Assembly: GCA_028877045.1 (NCBI GenBank)
Contig: JAGWPQ010000722.1
Coordinates: 1-11,114, forward strand
From: Bacteroidota bacterium
GTDB lineage: Bacteria; Bacteroidota; Bacteroidia; Chitinophagales; Chitinophagaceae
DNA: 11,114 nt
Direction: 5' to 3'
The notes beneath the pieces were generated by a model. It saw only the letters and a list, made by a program, of their open reading frames with translations, was not told where the DNA came from and made no database searches. Shown here piece after piece: positions 1 through 4,999 of the stretch. Positions within the stretch are counted from its first letter, which is position 1. Each line of letters starts with the position of its first letter. Position numbers and translations under genes: made by a program.

Positions 1-31
1 GAAAAGAAGAAAATAAGTTGCTGTTTTTTGA

Positions 32-116
32 ACCACGATGGACACAAAGGTTTTCTCAAAAAACACAAAGGTACCTTCGAGAACTTTGTGTTTCTTCGCT
101 TTGCGGTCTTTGTGGT
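32..116. repeat. Imperfect palindromic intergenic repeat (ACCACAAAG/CTTTGTGGT type)
   Basis: The outer ends are ACCAC (32-36) and GTGGT (112-116). The centre has a perfect 10-bp stem, AAACACAAAG (61-70) with CTTTGTGTTT (84-93), around a 13-nt loop. Further CACAAAG and CTTTG copies lie between the arms with several mismatches. This resembles the ACCACAAAGACACAAAG elements I know from many Bacteroidota intergenic regions (recall, not searched). It lies downstream of the RDD gene and could help terminate its transcript or stabilise its 3' end. A 72-codon frame crossing it on the plus strand is not credible as a gene. Confidence 0.6.
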
Positions 117-202
117 AAAATAAAATTGCTCAACAAAGTTCAGAACGTTGAAGAGTGCGACGCAACGGCAGCTAAATTAAAATCCAGAAGCCAGCTACAT
201 AA

Positions 203-580
203 TTATGCTTCCACCACTTCTGTTTTGCTAAAATAATCGTGCAGGGTTTTATCTAAAAAAGGAATAAAGAACATATCGATCAAAATCAATCTGGTGAGGC
301 TTCTGATGAGAATGGAAATGAAATTTGGCTTGTTCCCATTTTTATCAACCACCTTGGAAATGCTGAACCATTTGCCCGGCGTGCGTGCAAAAATGCTTTC
401 GAAAAGAGTGTAATAAATAAATAAGATGCCAAAAAAGAACCAGCCGAAACGATAATAATGAATGTGGTAATACACCACATACCACTGATGAATTTTTGAA
501 ATTAAATAACTGATCAAAAAAATTATTAAAGTATCGATCAGGAAATTTAACACCCTGGTACCGGTTCCAACTTTATTCAT
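203..580 (-). CDS. RDD-family small integral membrane protein
   Basis: The 125-residue protein matches the RDD family, a poorly understood group of small membrane proteins, some proposed to act in transport or ion homeostasis. The namesake residues are visible: Arg9 and Asp16 in the first hydrophobic segment (about 10-27), and Asp102 in the third segment (about 88-108) with Arg93 and Arg97 before it. A second membrane segment covers about 45-65 and is followed by RTPGKWF (66-72), the conserved loop after TM2. It contains one complete RDD domain and little else. The ATG at 580 is the only reasonable start because Arg9 belongs to the domain. It is divergent from tyrS, with 70 bp between them. 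A promoter-like TAAGTTTG ends only 4 bp before the ATG, so the mRNA may be leaderless. The substrate is unknown. Confidence 0.8.
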   Translation of the reverse strand: MNKVGTGTRVLNFLIDTLIIFLISYLISKIHQWYVVYYHIHYYRFGWFFFGILFIYYTLFESIFARTPGKWFSISKVVDKNGNKPNFISILIRSLTRLILIDMFFIPFLDKTLHDYFSKTEVVEA

Positions 581-584
581 GCTG

Positions 585-615
585 CAAACTTACCACATCG
601 AATAGATTTTGCAAG
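585..615 (-). promoter_or_regulatory. Candidate promoter of the RDD gene
   Basis: On the minus strand, CTTG (615-612) is followed after 19 nt by TAAGTTTG (592-585), a perfect match to the Bacteroidota -7 consensus TAnnTTTG at the usual spacing from a -33 TTG. The element ends 4 nt before the ATG at 580. If it is active, transcription would start at or next to the start codon. Confidence 0.45.
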
Positions 616-625
616 CTTGAAGTAT

Positions 626-633
626 TACTTTTG
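626..633 (+). promoter_or_regulatory. Candidate -7 element of tyrS
   Basis: TACTTTTG matches TAnnTTTG and ends 17 nt before the tyrS ATG. No TTG is seen at the ideal 19-21 nt upstream; the nearest, at 609-611, leaves only 14 nt. This is a partial match only. A short leader of about 10-15 nt would result. Confidence 0.35.
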
Positions 634-650
634 CGCAAAATAATTGTTTC

Positions 651-1934
651 ATGAATTTGATCGAAGAATTAAGATGGAGAGGGATGATTCAGGATATCAT
701 GCCCGGCACTGAAGAGCAACTGACTAAAGAAATGACTAATGCCTATATTGGTTTTGACCCTACTGCCGATAGTTTGCATATTGGAAGTTTGGTGCCCATT
801 TTATTGTTGGTGCATTTGCAAAAAGCAGGTCACAAGCCTTTCGCATTAGTGGGCGGCGCAACAGGTATGGTTGGTGATCCGAGCGGAAAAAGCGAAGAAA
901 GAAATTTATTGAGCGAAGATGTTTTGCAGCACAACGTAAAATGCGTGAAAGCACAGTTAGAAAAATTTTTAGACTTCGACAGCACCAAGAAAAATGCTGC
1001 CGAAATGGTGAATAATTATGATTGGTTCAAAGATTTTTCTTTTCTGCATTTTATCCGCGATGTGGGCAAACACATTACCGTTAATTACATGATGGCAAAA
1101 GATAGTGTGAAGAAAAGAATTGAAGGCGATGCAGGCATGAGTTTTACCGAATTTACCTATCAATTAGTACAGGGTTATGATTTTTACTGGTTGTATAAAA
1201 ATAAGAATTGCAAACTGCAAATGGGTGGCAGCGATCAATGGGGAAATATTGTTACCGGTACAGAATTGATTAGAAAAAAAAATGGTGGCGAAGCGTTTGC
1301 ATTTACCTGTCCGTTAATTACAAAAGCCGATGGCGGCAAATTTGGCAAAACTGAAAAAGGAAATATCTGGCTGGATGCAAAGAAAACATCGCCATACCAA
1401 TTCTATCAGTTTTGGTTGAATGCAAGTGATGAAGATGCAAAAAAATGGATCAAAATATTTACGCTTTTACCAAAAGATGAAATTGAAAATTTATTAGCGC
1501 AGCATGAAACTGCGCCTCACCTAAGAGCATTACAAAAAAAGTTGGCCGAGCAACTAACCATTTTTGTTCACGGCAAAGAAGATTTTGATTTTGCAATAAA
1601 AGCGAGTGAAATTTTATTTGGTAACGATACCGCTGAATTATTAAAATCGTTAAATGAAGAACAATTATTACAGGTGATGGATGGTGTGCCAACTGTAGAA
1701 ATCAATAAACAGCAATTAGCCGAAGGTTATGATCTGGTAAGCTTTTTAGCCGATACTCAAATTTTTTCGAGCAAGGGTGAAGCAAGAAAAATGTGGCAGG
1801 GCGGCGGCGTCGGAATAAACAAGATAAAAGTGAAAAGTGAAAGGTCAATAATTAATTCCGATGATCTTTTGCAGGAAAAATATTTATTGGTTCAGAAAGG
1901 AAAGAAGAATTATTTTTTAGTTATTGCAAAATAA
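651..1934 (+). CDS. tyrS: Tyrosyl-tRNA synthetase (TyrRS, class Ic)
   Basis: The enzyme activates tyrosine with ATP and charges tRNA-Tyr in the cytoplasm. At 427 residues it has the normal bacterial length. The Rossmann catalytic domain shows YIGFDPTADSLHIGS (32-46) with the HIGH-type signature HIGS at 43-46, and GMVGDPSGKSEER (72-84). The tyrosine-pocket motif YQLVQGYD is at 170-177, QMGGSDQWGN at 190-199, and the KMSKS-type loop reads KFGKT (230-234), the form usual in this TyrRS subgroup. The C-terminus from about 355 is an S4 RNA-binding domain ending in KYLLVQKGKKNYFLV. The ATG at 651 fits the family N-terminus. The gene stands alone, divergent from the RDD gene and convergent with the SGNH gene. 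A run of 7-nt repeats (1823-1857) lies within the S4-domain codons without breaking the frame. Confidence 0.97.
   Translation: MNLIEELRWRGMIQDIMPGTEEQLTKEMTNAYIGFDPTADSLHIGSLVPILLLVHLQKAGHKPFALVGGATGMVGDPSGKSEERNLLSEDVLQHNVKCVKAQLEKFLDFDSTKKNAAEMVNNYDWFKDFSFLHFIRDVGKHITVNYMMAKDSVKKRIEGDAGMSFTEFTYQLVQGYDFYWLYKNKNCKLQMGGSDQWGNIVTGTELIRKKNGGEAFAFTCPLITKADGGKFGKTEKGNIWLDAKKTSPYQFYQFWLNASDEDAKKWIKIFTLLPKDEIENLLAQHETAPHLRALQKKLAEQLTIFVHGKEDFDFAIKASEILFGNDTAELLKSLNEEQLLQVMDGVPTVEINKQQLAEGYDLVSFLADTQIFSSKGEARKMWQGGGVGINKIKVKSERSIINSDDLLQEKYLLVQKGKKNYFLVIAK
1823..1857 (+). repeat. Degenerate heptanucleotide array inside tyrS
   Basis: Five consecutive 7-nt blocks can be read here. The second and third are GTGAAAA and GTGAAAG, the first is GATAAAA and the fourth is GTCAATA; the fifth, ATTAATT, is weak. 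They encode about residues 391-402 (KIKVKSERSIIN) of the S4 domain. From memory of other TyrRS proteins the segment has normal length, so this may be replacement or chance rather than insertion. Confidence 0.35.
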
Positions 1935-1937
1935 TTG

Positions 1938-2025
1938 AAAGACTCAAGATACAAGTCTCAAGAAACAAAGGACAAGTTTCAAGTTGCGTCTTTCTTGTTA
2001 CTTGAGACTTGTACCTTGAATCTTG
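1938..2025. terminator. Heptad-built inverted repeat between convergent genes, probable bidirectional terminator
   Basis: ACAAGTCTCAAG (1951-1962) is perfectly complementary to CTTGAGACTTGT (2001-2012). Pairing continues outward over about 13 more positions with few mismatches (1938-1950 with 2013-2025). From 1941 the sequence also reads as successive 7-nt units: the left half ends its units in CAA (GACTCAA, GATACAA, GTCTCAA and so on), and the right half ends them in CTT (GAGACTT, GTACCTT, GAATCTT). It fills nearly all of the space between the tyrS stop (1934) and the SGNH stop (2029), which suits termination from both directions. It lacks a classical GC-rich stem with a long T tract. Confidence 0.65.
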
Positions 2026-2028
2026 TTA

Positions 2029-2709
2029 TCATTTAACTTCTTTAATTGCATTCCAGAATGCATGTGCAACCAAATCGTTTCCATTTGCATTAAGATGAAC
2101 TTTATCAACTGTTAAAATACCCGATTCTTTATTTTCTGGATTATTTGCATTTATATACTCGTAAAATAAATGACGCAGGTTAACGAATTTCAGGTTATTT
2201 GCCTCGGCAAAATTTCTTATCCATAAACAATACAAATTCAGATCAGCATCCTGATCATTAGTGCCATCGGCCTTTTCGCCAATCACAGCCGGTGTACTTA
2301 TGATCACTTTAATATTATGTGCCTTTAGTTTTTTAACGATGGCTTCATAAAATTTTCCAAATTTATCATAGTCGGTTCCGGTGCCCATTTTCTTATGCCA
2401 CACATCATTCACTCCAATAAAAATCACAACAATATCCGGCGACTTAGAAAGCACATCGTCCTCCAACCGCAGATACAGATCATAAATTTTATTTCCGCTG
2501 ATACCCGAACCAATGGTTTCATATTTTTCAGATAGCCCCTCATTCTTGATCATTTCATCAATTAAATAAATAAAGCCGCCCGGTTGTACACCCATTTGTG
2601 TAATTGAATCACCGAAAAAAAGTATTTTCTTTTTTTTGTTATCCGATCTGAATGACAAAATGAACATTGATATTACAAACAAAACAAGAAGTGTGATCTT
2701 AGAAGACAT
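2029..2709 (-). CDS. SGNH/GDSL-family hydrolase, probably exported
   Basis: This is a 226-residue SGNH-fold esterase or lipase-like hydrolase. All four catalytic blocks are visible: GDSIT with nucleophile Ser35, Gly72 in GSGISGNK, Asn101 in GVND (99-102), and the C-terminal DKVH with Asp202 and His205. Residues 4-20 form a hydrophobic stretch followed by charged RSDNKKKK, so it is a signal peptide or an N-terminal membrane anchor; no lipobox Cys is present. Members of this family deacylate or deacetylate sugars, lipids or peptidoglycan, and the substrate cannot be read here. It starts 10 bp after the stop of the GH125 mannosidase on the same strand, so the two are very likely co-transcribed and this enzyme may remove acyl groups from the same glycan. 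No Shine-Dalgarno is seen; the upstream bases are A/T-rich. Confidence 0.9.
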   Translation of the reverse strand: MSSKITLLVLFVISMFILSFRSDNKKKKILFFGDSITQMGVQPGGFIYLIDEMIKNEGLSEKYETIGSGISGNKIYDLYLRLEDDVLSKSPDIVVIFIGVNDVWHKKMGTGTDYDKFGKFYEAIVKKLKAHNIKVIISTPAVIGEKADGTNDQDADLNLYCLWIRNFAEANNLKFVNLRHLFYEYINANNPENKESGILTVDKVHLNANGNDLVAHAFWNAIKEVK

Positions 2710-2719
2710 GTTGTTGATT

Positions 2720-4144
2720 TTATTTTAATAATTGAGGTTTTTCTCTGTACACTTTCCAAACAAATTCGCCGAACAAAGTATTTGCCCATGCAAACCATTT
2801 ACGTGTAAAGTTAGTGCTATCATCCTTGTGAAAGGATTCGTGTATAAATCCTGTACCTGCATGCGTTTTCTGCAGCATATCCAAACATAATTTTATTTCT
2901 CTATCATCTGTTGAAGTTAGGCCACGCATAATAATACTCAATGGCCATACCATATTCATCCCTGCATGTGGTCCTCCAATTCCTTCTGCAGCTTTCCCTT
3001 TAAAGAAAAACGGGTTGTTTGATGAGAGAATAAATTTTCTGGTATTGATATACACAGGATCATTAACTGATACTACATTTAAGTATGGCAACGATAACAA
3101 TGACGGAACATTTGCATCATCCATCATATTATAACTTCCAAAACCATTTACTTCGTAAGCATAAATATTTCCTGCAGAAGAATGTTTTACGATCGATTCT
3201 TTTGCCAATGCTTCTCCCAAATATGCAATTAACGAAGCTGATTGCTGCATTAAAATTTTCCAGTCAGAATTTGATTGAACAGGCAACTGCTGCAATTGAT
3301 GCAAAACTTTTAGCGCAAATAAATTATCCGGAATTAAATATGGGAAAACGGTTGCATCATCACTTGGACGAAACATAGAACAAATTAACCCGTTAGGTTT
3401 TACAGGATAACCATATCCGCTTAATGGAATGCCATCAGTTGCCCATGAAGTAGTACGTTGAAAAGTATAAGGGCCTTTATCTTGAAAACGTTGTTGCTCT
3501 TTAAAAGTTTTTACAACAAGAAGCATTGCTGCTAGCCATTGTTCATCGAAGATGGAAATATCTCCTGTTGCAGCATAATAATCGCAACTTAATCTTATTG
3601 GATAACACAAACTGTCAATTTCCCATTTACGTTCGTGCACACCGGGTTTCATTTCAGTAAAGTCGCTTTTCCATTCGCTTATTTTATTTTCATCTTTATA
3701 AAAAGCATTGGCGTAAGGATCTTTTATGATACATTTTGACTGACGACGAATAACACCTTTAATTAATTGCTGCAAATCTTTATCTTCTTTACACAAAGGC
3801 AAATATGGCCAAACCTGTGCAGTAGAATCGCGTAACCACATGGCATCAATATCGCCTGTAATAACGTACGTATCGGGTTTCCCGTTGACTATTTCAAAAT
3901 CAACAGTCGTATCTAATGTGTTTGGAAAACAATTCTCGAACATCCATCCAATTTCTTTGTTGTTAATATTTCTCTTCACATCAACAATAATTTTTTCTAC
4001 TGCTTTGCTCTTAAATTTTCGTTGGGTTTCCGGTCTCCGAACAGTTGGAAAATTGTTTGTTGCATTTTGAGCAAAAGAATATTTTGAAAAGACCAAGGCA
4101 GCCGATGCTAAAGAAGATTGCCTGATGAATTGTTTACGGTTCAT
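2720..4144 (-). CDS. GH125-family exo-alpha-mannosidase (metal-independent, former DUF1237)
   Basis: The 474-residue protein fits glycoside hydrolase family 125, inverting exo-alpha-1,6-mannosidases with an (alpha/alpha)6 barrel. Recognisable blocks are DAMWLRDSTAQVWPYL (about 100-115), KWEIDSLCYPIRL (173-185), FRPSDDATVFPYLIPDN (258-274), GIGGPHAGMNMVWPLS and, near the C-terminus, HESF with Glu436, then KWFAWANTLFGEFVW. Asp261 or Asp262 in RPSDD (acid) and Glu436 (base) are my candidate catalytic pair; their spacing of about 174 matches what I recall for characterised GH125 enzymes. The N-terminus has a Tat-like NRKQFI followed by a hydrophobic stretch ending SFAQ (residues 1-26), so export is expected. 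It is the first gene of a unit with the SGNH hydrolase. No SusC/SusD or other polysaccharide-locus gene is in the window. The substrate is inferred to be alpha-mannan or mannose-containing glycan. Confidence 0.9.
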   Translation of the reverse strand: MNRKQFIRQSSLASAALVFSKYSFAQNATNNFPTVRRPETQRKFKSKAVEKIIVDVKRNINNKEIGWMFENCFPNTLDTTVDFEIVNGKPDTYVITGDIDAMWLRDSTAQVWPYLPLCKEDKDLQQLIKGVIRRQSKCIIKDPYANAFYKDENKISEWKSDFTEMKPGVHERKWEIDSLCYPIRLSCDYYAATGDISIFDEQWLAAMLLVVKTFKEQQRFQDKGPYTFQRTTSWATDGIPLSGYGYPVKPNGLICSMFRPSDDATVFPYLIPDNLFALKVLHQLQQLPVQSNSDWKILMQQSASLIAYLGEALAKESIVKHSSAGNIYAYEVNGFGSYNMMDDANVPSLLSLPYLNVVSVNDPVYINTRKFILSSNNPFFFKGKAAEGIGGPHAGMNMVWPLSIIMRGLTSTDDREIKLCLDMLQKTHAGTGFIHESFHKDDSTNFTRKWFAWANTLFGEFVWKVYREKPQLLK

Positions 4145-4191
4145 TTATTAAAAGTAAAAAACTGTTATGAATAATAAGATGAATTATTTTG

Positions 4192-4206
4192 CAAAAAATA
4201 TTTTTG
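4192..4206. promoter_or_regulatory. Palindromic bidirectional -7 region between GH125 and OmpA-like genes
   Basis: CAAAAAATATTTTTG is almost a perfect palindrome. On the plus strand it contains TATTTTTG (4199-4206), an exact TAnnTTTG. On the minus strand it gives TATTTTTTG, one base too long. It lies about 45 nt from both divergent starts (4144 and 4252). No matching -33 TTG is seen at the usual spacing. Confidence 0.35.
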
Positions 4207-4251
4207 TTTTATGCAATTGCAGTTTCTCAGCATCTCATAGTAAATTGCATC

Positions 4252-4713
4252 ATGAAAAAATTGTTTTTCATCTTATTATTTTCTTTTGTGTCAGTTGAAA
4301 CTTTATTTGCAAACGATACAACAAGCGTGAAGATCTTTTTCGAAAGAAATGAGTTTAAACTTTCAGAATCGGAACAAAAGATCCTAGATGATGTAAACCC
4401 CAATGACAGCAGTATCATTTTAAAAAATATCCGCATTTACGGTTATTGCGATTCGCAGGAAAAAGATGACGCTAAACATTCATTATCGCTGCAAAGAGCT
4501 GTCGAAGTAAAAAAATATTTAATTGGCAAAGGGATCAATCCTTCCATCATCACTACTGTTGAGGGGAAAGGGAAAAAGGTCATTCAGGCAACCGACGAAG
4601 CAACTGATAAAGCCAGCCAGGTATTGGTGGTAATTGAATATGAAGCCATTGCCCAGGAAGAAGCCCCAATCATCATTCAAAGCACCCGAAAAAAGAAAGA
4701 TAACGACGAATAA
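4252..4713 (+). CDS. Small secreted OmpA-like (peptidoglycan-binding) domain protein
   Basis: The 153-residue protein has a signal peptide (MKK, a hydrophobic core, cleavage probably after ...ETLFA at 20) followed by one OmpA C-terminal-like domain (about 26-135). FFERNEFKLSESEQKIL (29-45) is the first strand and helix. GYCDS has Asp67 and LSLQRA has Arg82, exactly 15 residues apart, the spacing of the two diaminopimelate-binding residues in known OmpA domains. Then come VKKYLIGKGI and a final strand VLVVIEY. The usual NRRVE motif is replaced by SQVLVVIE. There is no beta-barrel or lipobox, so it is probably a free periplasmic protein that binds peptidoglycan; the tail is charged (RKKKDNDE). 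An upstream in-frame ATG at 4189 lies before the signal peptide and inside the likely promoter, so 4252 was chosen. It is divergent from the mannosidase with no clear functional link. Confidence 0.8.
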   Translation: MKKLFFILLFSFVSVETLFANDTTSVKIFFERNEFKLSESEQKILDDVNPNDSSIILKNIRIYGYCDSQEKDDAKHSLSLQRAVEVKKYLIGKGINPSIITTVEGKGKKVIQATDEATDKASQVLVVIEYEAIAQEEAPIIIQSTRKKKDNDE

Positions 4714-4742
4714 TTTGCTATAAAATCAGGCGTCAATCTTTT

Positions 4743-4775
4743 TTTTGGTACATTTTAACCTCAACCCTATTTTTG
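4743..4775 (+). promoter_or_regulatory. Promoter of tRNA-Gln
   Basis: TTTTG (4743-4747) is followed after 20 nt by TATTTTTG (4768-4775). This fits both elements and the spacing of the Bacteroidota -33/-7 consensus (TTTG, 19-21 nt, TAnnTTTG). Transcription would begin near 4780-4783, about 30 nt before the mature tRNA 5' end. It is the best promoter match in the window. Confidence 0.65.
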
Positions 4776-4812
4776 CACCCCGATCAAAGCAAAATTGTTT
4801 TGATTTTTGGAC

Positions 4813-4883
4813 TGGGTTATGGTGTAATGGTAGCACTACAGTTTTTGGTACTGTCTGTCTAGGTTCGAATCCTAGTAACCCTG
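4813..4883 (+). tRNA. tRNA-Gln, anticodon UUG
   Basis: The cloverleaf was folded by hand. The acceptor stem is TGGGTTA (4813-4819) with TAACCCT (4876-4882), six pairs plus a U1-U72 mismatch. The D stem is GTG/CAC (4822-4824 with 4834-4836) with GG in the loop. The anticodon stem is ACAGT/ACTGT around the loop TTTTGGT (4843-4849), giving anticodon TTG at 4845-4847. The T stem is CTAGG/CCTAG around TTCGAAT (4864-4870). The discriminator base is G (4883), as in known tRNA-Gln. CCA is not encoded (the next bases are CAA), so it must be added after transcription. It decodes CAA and, by wobble, CAG. It is a monocistronic unit with its own promoter and terminator. Confidence 0.96.
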
Positions 4884-4884
4884 C

Positions 4885-4919
4885 AAAACCTTGATACTTT
4901 TCGGTATCAAGGTTTTTTT
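4885..4919 (+). terminator. Rho-independent terminator of tRNA-Gln
   Basis: A perfect 13-bp stem, AAAACCTTGATAC (4885-4897) with GTATCAAGGTTTT (4904-4916), encloses the 6-nt loop TTTTCG. A run of seven T (4913-4919) follows the GG of the stem. It starts 2 nt after the discriminator base of the tRNA. Confidence 0.93.
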
Positions 4920-4967
4920 ATTCGCCTAATAGTTTATTAAATTCGCATTACCTGGATATAAAGCAAT

Positions 4968-4975
4968 TAATTTTG
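4968..4975 (+). promoter_or_regulatory. Candidate -7 element of the FAD dehydrogenase gene
   Basis: TAATTTTG matches TAnnTTTG and lies 24 nt before the ATG at 5000. No TTG is found at the ideal -33 position, so this is a half-site match. Confidence 0.35.
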
Positions 4976-4999
4976 TTGTGCATTAATGATTGAATTTTT

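Noticed and set aside
2..16. Possible C-terminal tail (KRRK, stop) of an upstream plus-strand gene
   Set aside because: Four codons and a TAA are too little to separate a real gene end from chance.
127..170. CGTTG...CAACG hairpin (146-150 with 163-167) downstream of the RDD gene
   Set aside because: The stem is only 5 bp with no T tract directly after it on the minus strand. It may be part of a repeat or terminator but is too weak to annotate.
18..236. 72-codon plus-strand frame
   Set aside because: It runs straight through the palindromic repeat and into the RDD gene on the other strand, and shows no family features.
1941..2024. CRISPR array
   Set aside because: Units are 7 nt with no spacers, and no cas gene is present.
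3085..4070. Plus-strand frames of 97 and 76 codons inside the mannosidase gene
   Set aside because: They are antisense to a well-conserved GH125 protein, with no motifs and no promoter.
4189..4251. N-terminal extension of the OmpA-like gene to the ATG at 4189
   Set aside because: It would put 21 extra residues before a textbook signal peptide and overlap the likely -7 element at 4199-4206.
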